Part shown: positions 1 through 9,907 of the stretch, piece after piece
Position numbering within the stretch: the first letter of the stretch is position 1
Layout of the letters: every line of letters begins with the position of its first letter
Assembly: GCA_017569305.1 (NCBI GenBank)
Contig: CP069418.1
Location: forward strand, 1,612,001 to 1,676,000
Origin: Clostridiales bacterium FE2011
Lineage (GTDB): Bacteria; Bacillota; Clostridia; Christensenellales; Aristaeellaceae
Length of the DNA: 64,000 bases
Direction: 5' to 3'
Made by a program: the position numbers and the translations under genes
The notes under the pieces: generated by a model
Databases searched by the model: none
Seen by the model: only the letters and a program-made list of their open reading frames with translations
Told to the model about the DNA's origin: nothing

Positions 1-3000
1 ACGGCCCAGTGCATCATAGGTATACGAAACAGAGGTATGATCAGCATAGGTAACCTTCAAAAGATTTCCTTTGGTATCATACCGCGTCAGAGTTGTTTCG
101 CCCAAAGCATTCGTCTCTGATGCAGGATAACCGTTTTTGTCATAAGTATAAGTAGTTTTATATCCAAGGGGATCAGTTGCGGTTTCGAGCAAGCCTCTGT
201 TGTTATATGTATAGCTTGTTATATTCCCAAGCGCATCTGTAATGGACAAAATATTACCATTACTGTCATATGTATAACTGGTAACGCCTCCATCCGGAGC
301 TGTCTCAATGCTCAGATTGCCCTTTTTGTCATATGTGTATCTCGTTGTATTTCCGTTCTGGTCCGTTCTGCTGAGCAGGTGATGTGCGCCGTCCCAGTCA
401 AAGAACACAGAATTCCCCCGGGCATCTGTCGAGCTAATCTTATCTCCCAGATTGTTGTAGTTGTACGTGGTCACATTACCCAGAGGATCAATCTCGGATA
501 TGATCTCACTCTGTGCGCCATAAATGTATAGCGTTTCTCCGCCTTGAGCATCTATTATCTTGCTTGTGCGTTTCTGTTCATCATAGATGTAGGTTACAGA
601 GTTCCCTTCTGCATCTGTGGCAATTGTATAGTTCTCACCGTATTCCAGCCGGTATTCTCCGCCATTCGCATCTATCTGGGCAACAACTCTGTTCTGATTA
701 TCATACGTGTTTCTGGCCTGACATATTCCATTTCCGTCGTACCAGGCTGTCATTTGTCCTTCCGGATCATATTCATAGCGGGTTCTATTTCCTTCTGCGT
801 CCGTTACTTCTGTCAGCATATTACCGCTGTAGGCATAGCGAACACATGAGGTATCTGTCAACCAGATTTTCGTGATTTGTTTCTGTTTGTTCGTTTCAAC
901 ACGCAGTTCTTTGCCGGAAGGCAGAATGATTTTCTCCAGGTATCCTTCCACATTTCTGACAAGCAGGATTTTCTGCTGGCCATTGTTCTTGTGAATCTGG
1001 TTCAGATTGCCTTTTTTATCGAAACCATATCCTGTTCCGTCTGTTAACAAAATCAGGTATCCGTCTTCTGTTTCAGCAATCGCTTCGAATTCTGTTGTAT
1101 CTGTAATAAAATGGCCGTCTTCCTTCTTCATGAAGCGAACAACACTGCCGTCACTGCGTTTCCAGCAGAGAACCCCGTTATCATTCATTGTCAAAGTCTG
1201 TTCTGCCTCGCAGGACCACTTGTCACCGAAAAGCATACCCTTGGTCTGGGATTGGTTGTTATAGGTACGGATCAAGTCAATCCCATTTCCACCAATATCC
1301 GGAACTGCAAAATCTCGTGCTTCTACGTAGAAATTGCCGGTATTAAAATTTATTGGTTCAAAGCCACGAGCACAGAAGCTGCAAGGACCAAGCAAGTCCT
1401 GATCCAAAGAGAAATCCAACTCCGGTATCTCAGATGGAGATACATATGTCATATTCGCATATATGCTGGTTGGATCTTCGAAATCGATTACCCGGATCTT
1501 TTCAGGTGGTATTGGTGTTGTTTTTTCAGCATAATATGTCGGTAATGCCACCGGGGCTGCAGTTACTATTACAGGCGCAGATGTCGGCCGGGGTGTCGGT
1601 CTGGGCGTAGCTGGTGGTGTAGTCGAATCAGGCAAAAGCGGCATCGGAGTCGGTGTGACAACAACCGGTGCCTGCATAGTTTTAACAGTGGCCCGTACTG
1701 CTTTGGCATATCGAGTCAGAATATTCTTGTTTCCGTCCTGGGGATCCTCATAGACTCTCCGCGCTATAACCTCGTATGCGGCATTTTTAATATATTCTGT
1801 ATCTGTAAAAGTAGTGCGAAGAACAGAAGCAATCTGCTCACCGTTCCGGTAAATATCATAGAAGATTGAGTTTTTCAGAGTCTCGTCCTGTTCATTTGGA
1901 TCTGTCCAGGTCAGAACATATCGTTTCTGATCTCCGGAGAATTGGCCGTAATCTTTGGCCACCACATTATTGACCGGTTTCACCAGTGTCGGTATCACAG
2001 ACGTATTCCTCAGGCTGACCCCTTCCACATGCAGTCCCTTCAGGACAATGCCTTCCGGAAGTGTTGCCCGCAGCCAGAGCGTCCGCGTCATGCTCGGCAG
2101 GAAACAGTATTCTGAAAGAGGCATAGCAATCCAGTCTGTTCCGTTCACAGAATAGGTAAAATCATCCTCGTACTGAGTCGGATTTCCATCCCCGTCCATG
2201 AACAACGCTTCTGCCCGCAGGATATAGGTATCCTCCGACAAATCGATTTGTCCTGATTCGAATTCATGGGTCGCGTCAGGTCTGCTCCGTAAAATGATGG
2301 CTGCATGGGCACCGCTGCCATACAGAACGCCGTTTCCATTGATTCCGACCTGAGCAATCGTGTGTTTTGTATTGTCTTCATAAGGGAGCAAACTGACTGT
2401 ATGGCCGTCTTTCTGCAGGATACCATCTGTATACACAGCCGAAATGGCTGGAGTTTCGTTGGTTTCCTGTCTCAATGATAGTAAGGCTTTATTATAGGTT
2501 GCCGGAATAATAAGGGAAAGCTGTGAAACAGCTCGCAACAGAGTGCTCTTGAATCGTACCGGATTGCTCTCATGGATCTCTGTCAGATCCAGCCCCTGCA
2601 GAACAGTACCCGTACTGCAAATAGAGCAGCGAATATCTATTGCTTTCTGCGGCACAGGAAACACAGTGTCCCTGTTCTGAGCCAACGGCAGCCAGTTCTC
2701 TCCCTGATCAATACTATACTCGCAGGTGACAGCAGAAGCATTATTCGACAAGCAATGAATCTTCACAGCCATTGCATCGCGCTGGAAAGAGATTGTCTTC
2801 AAAGTGAAAAAAGCATCATCTGAAAGAGCCACGGCACCGGTTTCATCAAACTGGATATCATTTCCATCAACTATATTTTCATCGTTTTGAAGCAGATCAC
2901 TGAAAGCCAGAGTACTCTGATAGCCCTGGGAATAATGCACCTGTCCGTCTTTATCTGTTGAAATAACAGACAGCGTATGCAAGGTGTTCTCCGGATAGAT

Positions 3001-6000
3001 AATAGGATACAACGGGAAACGCAGTTCTTCCGTATTCCGGATCATATTCCTGTCCAGAATAACAATGCCCTCAGCTTCTTCTTCGGTATACTTCAGTTCA
3101 TACTGTCCGGAAGTTTGTATAGCTGACAGTATTTCATTGTTTTCCGGCGCAATGATTCCAACATCTGCAGAAACTGTTTGTGCCTGATGGTTTGCTTTAA
3201 CACAAATACCCTGTGAAACCGTTTCGTGACCGGCAGCATCATGAGCTGTCAACGTCATGAAGATCTCATCGCCGTCAGGGAAAACACTTGTATCCAGCAA
3301 GCCTAATTGCTCAGCTTGTTTTTCCTCATCACCCTGCAGTTCAACCATTTCTCCCGCATCATCCCAGGCTTTGAATACCCAATCTGTCAGTGAAATATCT
3401 GACACACTGCCCAGAATATCCAGAACGCCAGAAACAATATCATCCTCTGCGGGAGACAGAATCTCCACTTCAGGTAGTGTCCGGTCAATCTGATAAGTCA
3501 ACGGAATGATTGTCTCATTCTGTGCTTCATCTGTTAACCGCAGAAGTAATTCATGCTCTCCGTCCGGTATTTCGGATACGGAAATTTCACCTTCACCAAT
3601 TTCTTTTGTTTCAAGATCTGTATAAGAAAGGCCTTCATCCAGACTATACCCTATGGACACCAGATTACTGCAGGCATCCATCGCGCCTGTCCACGAAATA
3701 TTCAATATATCTGTGTCTGCCCAGGAATCTGGGGCAATTTTCACTTCTTCAACGACAGGAGGTGTACGGTCAATATACAGTGTTTCCGTATCTTTCGCCT
3801 TTACACCAGCTTGATCTGCCACACAGAACGTAATGGTGTGTGTTCCATCCGACAGTGTAGACAAATCCAGTTTCGTTTCATCCTTCTCAAAGTCAAGAGG
3901 AACCAAGTCCATATTATCTATTTGATAAGACATGGTAGCCAAGCCACTGGTTTCATCTGACACCCCTGACCACGTCAGCATGCCTTCTTTTTCGTTGCTC
4001 CAGTTGCTCGGGGTAACTTGCCATTCATTGATTTCAGGCGGTGTTCGGTCAATACGGATTTTGATTGATTTCTGTGACTGATACCCCAATTCATCTAACG
4101 CAAACAATGTCAAAGAATGCTCCCCATCTCCCAATGCAGAAACATCCACATATTTTCCACCTTCTACAGGTGCCGGCTTAAAAGCTGATATGGGGTCATT
4201 ATCATCCAGTGCGTACAGTATTTCTTGCAACCCACTATATGCATCGATAACCTCGCCCCATTTAAGCAGCAATTCATTCTGTGCCGTCCATGAATCCGGA
4301 AAAGCGCTTACTATACCGATATTTGGAGCCGAACGGTCAATTTTGATTTCAGCGGACCGTATTATTGCTGTTCCTGCCCCATTTGTCACTTTCAGATATG
4401 CATCATGTATCCCTTCAGTCAATGAGGTAATAGTTATCTCTTTTGTTCCAGTCTCTTTAACAGGGAGATTCTGATAATTATTATTTTTATTATCTACTGA
4501 CCATGCAATGTTACTTATACCACTTTTTCCAGCTTTTGCGCCTCCCCATGCAAGCGTCACTATATTTTTGTTCGTCCAGTTTTCGGGAACTACTGAAAAA
4601 GAGGATAATGTAGGCGCCAACCTGTCAATTTTGATTTCTGTTGCTGTTTCCTTACCTATATTCCCCAGATCGTCCACGCCTCGAATACTGATAGTATGTA
4701 TTTTATCTGAAAGGTTTTTAAATTCCGGTATGTTTACACCTGTTGCATTTCCGCTTCTAATATAATCTCCATCAGCGGATTTAGCATATATATAACTACC
4801 TTCATCAATACAATACTGTACTTTAAAGCCAACCTTATCCGTTATTCCCTCCCAGGAAACCGTCCCTGATCTCTGGTCAGTCCAATTATCGGGAACAACC
4901 GAGACTTTCGTCGGTGCGGATGGTCCGCTTCTGTCGATATATATGGGGGCAGAGTTTGCCGCTCCATAGTTTCCTTCTTTGTCTACGCCTCGTATATATA
5001 CAGTATGCGTCCCATCCTTCAATCCGCTGACATCAAGGCTGAATGATCCATCTGCTTTATTTGAACCGGTATCTTTCCAGGCCCAGGAAGTAACTGCCTT
5101 ATTGGTATCCGGATCCAGCGCATATTGAATCTTCCCACCACTAATGGAATCCGATTCTATTGGTTTATCTTTTATATCCTTCCAACTTACTGTCACTTTG
5201 GCAGCATTTGTATATTTGTTCGGAACAACTTTTACTTCGGAAGGTTTCTTCGGAGGCAATTTATCAAGCACAACCGCCACCGTTTTGGAGGCTGAAGATA
5301 CCTGCCCGCATTTACTTACAGGCCGCAAATTAAAGTAATAATTCGCATTTGTATTATTTTTTCTGGGGTATGTAGTCAGTTCCTGTCCACTTCCGTCCCA
5401 GTGAATAGCATATTGATTATTGTTGTTTTCTGATTCTGTTATCCAGAGTTTTTTCCCTTGAGTCGAATAGCTGGTTGTGTTGCCAATAAAGTGATATGAA
5501 TAATTCTCCTTGTCCTCTGGTTTGCCTTCCCCAGTCCAAATCCCTAATAAATAGTTGTTCGCTCCTTCGACTGCATTCCATTTGAGTTCCACCCATCCTT
5601 TTCCGCTATTAGCCTCCCCGCCTATTTTGTTAACAGTCAGGTTAGGCGTGACATTAGTGTAATATGTTGCGGTAAAACCCAGGCGATGTTTGAACATAAT
5701 ATTGGATGAGAAAATGCGTACCCAGGAAGAGGATGATGTAATGGCAAAGCCATAGTTCTTTTTCTCACCATATGAAGTGAGCCATTGAGCAAAAATCTCC
5801 GTTATGTCAATATGATTGGCTTCTCTGGTTAAGATAACATCCTTATAGATTTCAGTTGAAAGAGAGGGGCGATTGTTATAAGTAAGATTATTTTGATTCC
5901 AATCGCTTGTAATCAAATGAATCCTGAATTTTCCATCCCCGCCCATATCATAGACACCAAAGTGCCAGTAGACTTTATCGAGTATAAAATTATCCGGAAA

Positions 6001-8157
6001 GCCTGCTGTCCTCGGTTCATCAGGATCCGTAAACCCTCTCATTGAAGGACGGATATAGGCTATAAATTCCTCATCTCCTCTTGTACCCGCATATATATTG
6101 TTTCCTTCTTCATCAAGATTATTTTCATCACTCGATCCCGCTGAATAATGGGTGTCAGGATATTTTTTACTTACATATGCATCCGCAATACCTTTTTTTA
6201 CATAATTAAAGTATTGACCCGTCGGATCAATTTTTACCGGATACACCGCGGACTGCATCCATTCATCGTTGGGTTCATATGTCAGGATATAGCTGTCACC
6301 ATTTACTTCAAGCGCAACTTCAATATCTGTACTGTAGTTTCCCGATGCGTCCGTCATGTTCGGTGCTTCAATACGGGCAAGACAGTTTCCGTCTTCATCA
6401 CATAAATTGACTTCTTTTCCGGCTAATGTTACGGTTAATCCTTCTGTGTTCAGTTTGTAAGAATAGATATGATTTCCGGTATACTGGGATACAAGAATAT
6501 CCTCTTTCACACCGGTGGTTGACACAGACAGACGGACATCTGTAGCTATATCAAATAAGCCAGAATAAACAACCGCATCGAAACCAGTCGAAACCGGTGC
6601 CGCACTCCGAAGCATCCTCATTTTGGATGCTCTGTTGCTGGACCCTCCGGTACCTCCGACCTTCTGTCCGGTTATGACAGACGGACGGGTTCTGTTCTCT
6701 TCAGGCAATTCATCCTCTGCCAAAGCCGAAGAGAAAAGCCATCTTAACAAACTGTTTCCAATAGAATTGCTCGTTTCTTCATTTGTTTCTGCAGACTCGC
6801 CCTGATCTTGTGGCGTTTCTACCGGATCTGGATTGGGCGTATCCATCAAATCCTGGGCAGAAACGTCTACCAGATCCGAAACAGGGGTGTCCGTCGGATC
6901 CTGAATAGGTGTATCTGTTGAATCCTGAACGGAGGTATCTGTTGTTTCAGGAACAGGCGTGTCTGTTGGATCCGGGACTGGGGTATCCGTCGTTTCCGGA
7001 ACCGGAGTATCCGTCGAATCAGGCACAGGAGAATCTGTTAGGTCTGGAATTGGCGTATCGGTTGGTTCTGGAACGGGTGTATCTGTCGGTTCCGGGACAG
7101 GGGTATCTGTCGGATCTGCTTTCTCTTCCTCTTCGGGGGTGATAGTTGTTTCCGGTTTTTCAGCTTCATTCGTTTCCAGTGCTTCTGTTTCCTTGGGTTG
7201 TTCTGTTTCCCAGACATTCAGAATATAGTTATTTGTTCTCGGAAGAGGATGCTCCTTCCATTCCCTGTAATCTGTTGTGGTCTTCACTTCAGAAACCACA
7301 CGTTGCTCTTCTTCAAATTCCAAATTAACTATGTTTTTCGTCCGGACGTAACCCTCCACGATTCCATCCGGAGTATCAAAGACAATCTGTGCCCACTGTT
7401 GTGACGGCAAAGAGGATATATAAACAATCACATTAATCGGGAGCTTTCCGGTTGCTTCCACACCATTCACACGATCATACAGATTTGTATGCGTGATTGT
7501 TTTTCCATAGCCTGTATATAGCGTTTTCTCCTCATCCGGTTCTTCGGCCGGTATAGGTGTATTGTCAGGATCATCTTTATCCTGAGGAATTGTTTGTTCC
7601 TCCGCCGGCTCTTCTGTTGGATCCTCAGCCGGTACTTCTGTGGATTTTTCTTCAGGTCTCTCATCCGGATCGGGTGTTATCTGCGGAACAGTTGTCTCGG
7701 TAGGCTTTGTGGTCTCAGGTTGATCGGGATTGACTGTTTCTTCCGGTTCTTTTTCTTCTTCTGCTTCCGGTTCCTTCTCCTTCTCCGGATCCTTGACTCC
7801 ACTTGAATCAGCATCTCCTATCCCGGATTCAAGGAAGTAGTTATCATTCATTATCGGTGCAAACGAGAAAGAAGTCCCTGCCAAACTAACAGAAACCAAC
7901 GTCTGATCCACATGATACACAGCTTGTATCTCCGTGCGTGCTGGACCTTCGGTATTGGTAAAGATCTGCCCCTCATCCGTCATCGTGGTTTTTTCCGGGG
8001 TCAGCTCCTCAAGACTATATTCAGGATCCATTGTCCAGGAAACTGTGTGAAGCTGCGGACCGTCTTCGTTTACCTCTGTCTCTGCAAACATCGGTGCCTG
8101 CACATTGAAGACAATCAGAAAAGAAAGAACCAACGCAACGATCCGCTTAAGACGCAT
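1..8157 (-). CDS. Giant secreted RHS/YD-repeat protein with DNRLRE and Ig-like repeats (3' end outside window)
   Basis: An uninterrupted reading frame of 2719 codons runs from ATG at 8157, preceded by AGGAG, off the left edge. Visible in order: signal peptide (1-26); acidic/Pro-rich linker; SH3-like domain (about 205-275); a Pro/Thr-rich stretch of 8-residue units (about 345-440); a DNRLRE-type beta domain (about 640-820, with DWNQNNLTYNNRP); a fibronectin-III-like domain; seven Ig-like units of about 95-108 residues starting near 964, 1072, 1177, 1272, 1367, 1461 and 1556 (each begins D[RK]xxP and has VxPxxW/Y then W); another Fn3-like domain near 2050-2150; a TP-rich linker; a DUF6531-like segment (about 2268-2360, FNTGNFY); and YD repeats (YTYDKKGN type) to the edge. 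RHS proteins of this kind are cell-surface or secreted shells that often carry a variable C-terminal toxin; whether this one does cannot be seen here. Confidence 0.93.
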   Translation of the reverse strand, partial: MRLKRIVALVLSFLIVFNVQAPMFAETEVNEDGPQLHTVSWTMDPEYSLEELTPEKTTMTDEGQIFTNTEGPARTEIQAVYHVDQTLVSVSLAGTSFSFAPIMNDNYFLESGIGDADSSGVKDPEKEKEPEAEEEKEPEETVNPDQPETTKPTETTVPQITPDPDERPEEKSTEVPAEDPTEEPAEEQTIPQDKDDPDNTPIPAEEPDEEKTLYTGYGKTITHTNLYDRVNGVEATGKLPINVIVYISSLPSQQWAQIVFDTPDGIVEGYVRTKNIVNLEFEEEQRVVSEVKTTTDYREWKEHPLPRTNNYILNVWETEQPKETEALETNEAEKPETTITPEEEEKADPTDTPVPEPTDTPVPEPTDTPIPDLTDSPVPDSTDTPVPETTDTPVPDPTDTPVPETTDTSVQDSTDTPIQDPTDTPVSDLVDVSAQDLMDTPNPDPVETPQDQGESAETNEETSNSIGNSLLRWLFSSALAEDELPEENRTRPSVITGQKVGGTGGSSNRASKMRMLRSAAPVSTGFDAVVYSGLFDIATDVRLSVSTTGVKEDILVSQYTGNHIYSYKLNTEGLTVTLAGKEVNLCDEDGNCLARIEAPNMTDASGNYSTDIEVALEVNGDSYILTYEPNDEWMQSAVYPVKIDPTGQYFNYVKKGIADAYVSKKYPDTHYSAGSSDENNLDEEGNNIYAGTRGDEEFIAYIRPSMRGFTDPDEPRTAGFPDNFILDKVYWHFGVYDMGGDGKFRIHLITSDWNQNNLTYNNRPSLSTEIYKDVILTREANHIDITEIFAQWLTSYGEKKNYGFAITSSSSWVRIFSSNIMFKHRLGFTATYYTNVTPNLTVNKIGGEANSGKGWVELKWNAVEGANNYLLGIWTGEGKPEDKENYSYHFIGNTTSYSTQGKKLWITESENNNNQYAIHWDGSGQELTTYPRKNNTNANYYFNLRPVSKCGQVSSASKTVAVVLDKLPPKKPSEVKVVPNKYTNAAKVTVSWKDIKDKPIESDSISGGKIQYALDPDTNKAVTSWAWKDTGSNKADGSFSLDVSGLKDGTHTVYIRGVDKEGNYGAANSAPIYIDRSGPSAPTKVSVVPDNWTDQRSGTVSWEGITDKVGFKVQYCIDEGSYIYAKSADGDYIRSGNATGVNIPEFKNLSDKIHTISIRGVDDLGNIGKETATEIKIDRLAPTLSSFSVVPENWTNKNIVTLAWGGAKAGKSGISNIAWSVDNKNNNYQNLPVKETGTKEITITSLTEGIHDAYLKVTNGAGTAIIRSAEIKIDRSAPNIGIVSAFPDSWTAQNELLLKWGEVIDAYSGLQEILYALDDNDPISAFKPAPVEGGKYVDVSALGDGEHSLTLFALDELGYQSQKSIKIRIDRTPPEINEWQVTPSNWSNEKEGMLTWSGVSDETSGLATMSYQIDNMDLVPLDFEKDETKLDLSTLSDGTHTITFCVADQAGVKAKDTETLYIDRTPPVVEEVKIAPDSWADTDILNISWTGAMDACSNLVSIGYSLDEGLSYTDLETKEIGEGEISVSEIPDGEHELLLRLTDEAQNETIIPLTYQIDRTLPEVEILSPAEDDIVSGVLDILGSVSDISLTDWVFKAWDDAGEMVELQGDEEKQAEQLGLLDTSVFPDGDEIFMTLTAHDAAGHETVSQGICVKANHQAQTVSADVGIIAPENNEILSAIQTSGQYELKYTEEEAEGIVILDRNMIRNTEELRFPLYPIIYPENTLHTLSVISTDKDGQVHYSQGYQSTLAFSDLLQNDENIVDGNDIQFDETGAVALSDDAFFTLKTISFQRDAMAVKIHCLSNNASAVTCEYSIDQGENWLPLAQNRDTVFPVPQKAIDIRCSICSTGTVLQGLDLTEIHESNPVRFKSTLLRAVSQLSLIIPATYNKALLSLRQETNETPAISAVYTDGILQKDGHTVSLLPYEDNTKHTIAQVGINGNGVLYGSGAHAAIILRSRPDATHEFESGQIDLSEDTYILRAEALFMDGDGNPTQYEDDFTYSVNGTDWIAMPLSEYCFLPSMTRTLWLRATLPEGIVLKGLHVEGVSLRNTSVIPTLVKPVNNVVAKDYGQFSGDQKRYVLTWTDPNEQDETLKNSIFYDIYRNGEQIASVLRTTFTDTEYIKNAAYEVIARRVYEDPQDGNKNILTRYAKAVRATVKTMQAPVVVTPTPMPLLPDSTTPPATPRPTPRPTSAPVIVTAAPVALPTYYAEKTTPIPPEKIRVIDFEDPTSIYANMTYVSPSEIPELDFSLDQDLLGPCSFCARGFEPINFNTGNFYVEARDFAVPDIGGNGIDLIRTYNNQSQTKGMLFGDKWSCEAEQTLTMNDNGVLCWKRSDGSVVRFMKKEDGHFITDTTEFEAIAETEDGYLILLTDGTGYGFDKKGNLNQIHKNNGQQKILLVRNVEGYLEKIILPSGKELRVETNKQKQITKIWLTDTSCVRYAYSGNMLTEVTDAEGNRTRYEYDPEGQMTAWYDGNGICQARNTYDNQNRVVAQIDANGGEYRLEYGENYTIATDAEGNSVTYIYDEQKRTSKIIDAQGGETLYIYGAQSEIISEIDPLGNVTTYNYNNLGDKISSTDARGNSVFFDWDGAHHLLSRTDQNGNTTRYTYDKKGNLSIETAPDGGVTSYTYDSNGNILSITDALGNITSYTYNNRGLLETATDPLGYKTTYTYDKNGYPASETNALGETTLTRYDTKGNLLKVTYADHTSVSYTYDALGR
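6838..7122 (-). repeat. 24-bp tandem repeat coding for TDTPVPEP-like octapeptides
   Basis: About twelve imperfect 24-bp units inside the RHS gene encode variants of TDTPVPEP (P, D, S, Q and L substitutions). The 8-residue period keeps the frame. It reads as a stiff Pro/Thr linker between the SH3-like and DNRLRE parts and would be prone to copy-number change by slippage. Confidence 0.85.
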
Positions 8158-8442
8158 ACAGTACACTCCTTGATTTACCAGCTTATTCGCCGGCATAAAT
8201 TTGAAAGCCGGGATTTCACGTTTTTCTCGAGAAACGATTTGCATTTCTTGCGTGTACAATCGTCATTCTCAATATGTAAAATTGTACCTACTCATTATAA
8301 CGAATTGCAAGTCTTTTTATTCCATACATTTGTTTTTTTTCTTTTATATTTCGTATTTAGAGAAGTACAGATAATTTGCCACATATATAATCCTTTCTAT
8401 ATTCAACCTGCCTAATACACATTCTGCATCTTTTTTAAACAC

Positions 8443-8471
8443 TTGACGTATCGTCTTTCTCATTGTAAAAT
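8443..8471 (+). promoter_or_regulatory. Sigma-A type promoter of the AAA/DUF4143 gene
   Basis: TTGACG (8443-8448), 17-bp spacer, TAAAAT (8466-8471). The predicted start of transcription near 8478 falls inside the left arm of the adjoining palindrome, so that palindrome overlaps both the -10 and +1. Confidence 0.75.
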
Positions 8472-8512
8472 CACGATGAAAAAGGGAGTCGACTCCCGTT
8501 TTCATCGTGATT
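8469..8512. repeat. 44-bp near-perfect palindrome overlapping promoter; left copy of a flanking pair
   Basis: Two 22-nt arms centred on GTC|GAC, with one mismatched pair (A/G where the A-tract meets GGG). Its 35-nt core (8474-8508) matches 9860-9894 beyond the gene at 33 of 35 positions. It begins within the -10 hexamer, so the full hairpin would not be transcribed from the predicted start. Its position suits a DNA operator better than an RNA hairpin. Confidence 0.85.
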
Positions 8513-8531
8513 CTGAAAAGGAGGAGTTTGA

Positions 8532-9788
8532 ATGTATATCAACCGTAACTCAGAAAACATGATCAGAGAAGTATCAAACTCATTCCCTTGTATAGTCATA
8601 TACGGTCCAAGACAAGTAGGAAAATCCACAACTATTGATCATCTCTTTGGAGATCAATATCGAAAAGTTACTCTGGATGATCTGGATGACCGAAACCTGG
8701 CTCTTCAAAACCCAAAACTGTTTCTGGAAACATACGGGTGGCCTGTTATTATCGATGAGATTCAGAAGGCCCCATTATTGCTGGATGAAATCAAAAAAAT
8801 TATTGATGAGCAGCGCCTAATCTGGTTAAAGAAAAATAAACCTCGTACCCTGATGTATATTCTGACGGGTTCCAACCGTTTTGAACTTCAGGAAGGCATT
8901 TCCGAATCTCTTGCCGGAAGATGTGGAATCATTGAGATGGCTTCTCTATCACAATCCGAAAAATATAGTAAAGAGGGTCGTCTCTTTGATCCGAATATTA
9001 ATACATTGCGTGCCCGTGAAAAAGAACTGCCGGATACCTACAGGAGCAGAAGTCAGGTGTTTGAGGATATTTTTCAGGGCGGCATGCCGGATATCGTCAC
9101 AGGTGTTTCTGCACGTGAAGCATATTTCAAATCCTATATCAACACCTATATGGAGAAAGATGTCCGAAAATTAATTGCTGCCTCCAGTGAACTGCAATTC
9201 AGGAATTTTCTATCTATCCTTGCACTCAGGACATCGCAGGAACTTCATTATGATCAAATTGCTTCCAATGTTGGTATTGATGTAAAAACATGTCGCAGAT
9301 GGATTTCTATTCTGGAAACCTCCGGGCTTGTTTATCTCCTTCAACCCTATATGGCCAATATTTCCAATCGAATCATCAAAGCTCCAAAGCTCTATTTTAT
9401 GGATACAGGCCTTTGTGCTTATCTGTGTAAATGGCCAACTGCAGAAATGTTGGAGTCATGCGCAATGAGCGGCGCTTTCTTTGAGAATTATGTTGTCAGT
9501 GAGATAGTCAAAAACGCCTATGTTCATAATCAAGATCCGAAAGAGTTTTTATTCTATTACCGGGATATTGATCAAAAAGAAATAGACTTGCTCTATGTCA
9601 AAGAAAACAAATTGTATCCCATTGAGATCAAAAAAAGTATTTCTCCCAGAAATCCTACCCGGAATTTCATTGCATTGACGAAATATAACATGGAGACTGG
9701 AGCTGGTCTCGTAATCGATACATGTGATAAAATACGCCCCATCAACGAAAATGCTTGGTATTACCCTGTCAGCATTCTCGGAATGTAA
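8532..9788 (+). CDS. AAA-family ATPase with C-terminal DUF4143 domain
   Basis: 418 residues, starting at ATG with AAAGGAGGAG upstream. N-terminal P-loop ATPase: Walker A YGPRQVGKS (24-32), Walker B VIIDEIQKA (72-80), and a sensor-like ILTGSNR near 115. A middle winged-helix-like part (LHYDQIASNVGIDVKTCRRW) precedes the DUF4143 region. The C terminus holds D352, then IEIK with E365 and K367, which resembles the D-(E)xK core of PD-(D/E)XK folds; that resemblance is inference. The biological role of this ATPase family is not established; members are often multicopy in bacterial genomes. The gene is visibly more AT-rich than the housekeeping genes next to it and is bracketed by two copies of one palindrome, which suggests acquisition as a unit. 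Confidence 0.92.
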   Translation: MYINRNSENMIREVSNSFPCIVIYGPRQVGKSTTIDHLFGDQYRKVTLDDLDDRNLALQNPKLFLETYGWPVIIDEIQKAPLLLDEIKKIIDEQRLIWLKKNKPRTLMYILTGSNRFELQEGISESLAGRCGIIEMASLSQSEKYSKEGRLFDPNINTLRAREKELPDTYRSRSQVFEDIFQGGMPDIVTGVSAREAYFKSYINTYMEKDVRKLIAASSELQFRNFLSILALRTSQELHYDQIASNVGIDVKTCRRWISILETSGLVYLLQPYMANISNRIIKAPKLYFMDTGLCAYLCKWPTAEMLESCAMSGAFFENYVVSEIVKNAYVHNQDPKEFLFYYRDIDQKEIDLLYVKENKLYPIEIKKSISPRNPTRNFIALTKYNMETGAGLVIDTCDKIRPINENAWYYPVSILGM

Positions 9789-9851
9789 GGCTATAGGGGA
9801 ATATGTGACATGTTTTGACCCAATAAGTTCCCTCCAAAAATCAAAGTAAGC

Positions 9852-9901
9852 AAAAAGTGCGATGAAAAAGGGAATCAACTCCCGTTTTCATCGTACTTTT
9901 T
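9852..9901. terminator. Bidirectional terminator; right copy of the palindrome flanking the AAA gene
   Basis: A long stem (GATGAAAA/TTTTCATC with GGGA/TCCC near the loop) is flanked by an A-tract on the left and a T-tract on the right, so each strand ends in TTTTT. It lies between the convergent AAA gene and rluD, six bases past the rluD stop. Core 9860-9894 differs from 8474-8508 at two positions. Confidence 0.85.
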
Positions 9902-9907
9902 GTGTCA

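Larger units (their letters stand above)
8158..8531. other. Divergent intergenic region between RHS gene and AAA ATPase gene
   Basis: No gene is supported here. The RHS ribosome binding site (AGGAG) lies at about 8166-8170. A TATAAT hexamer on the minus strand (8294-8299) could be the RHS -10, but I see no good -35. The middle is T-rich. The right end holds a strong plus-strand promoter (8443-8471) and a palindrome (8469-8512) described separately. Confidence 0.6.

Noticed and set aside
2145..2426. Minus-strand 93-codon frame within the RHS region
   Set aside because: Out of frame with the giant RHS gene, which is continuous across this region.
6838..7122. 24-bp direct repeats as CRISPR or iteron
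   Set aside because: No spacers, and the period matches an octapeptide in an open frame.
7912..8415. Plus-strand 167-codon frame across the RHS start and the intergenic region
   Set aside because: It is antisense to the RHS signal peptide region, lacks a ribosome binding site and shows no recognisable domain.
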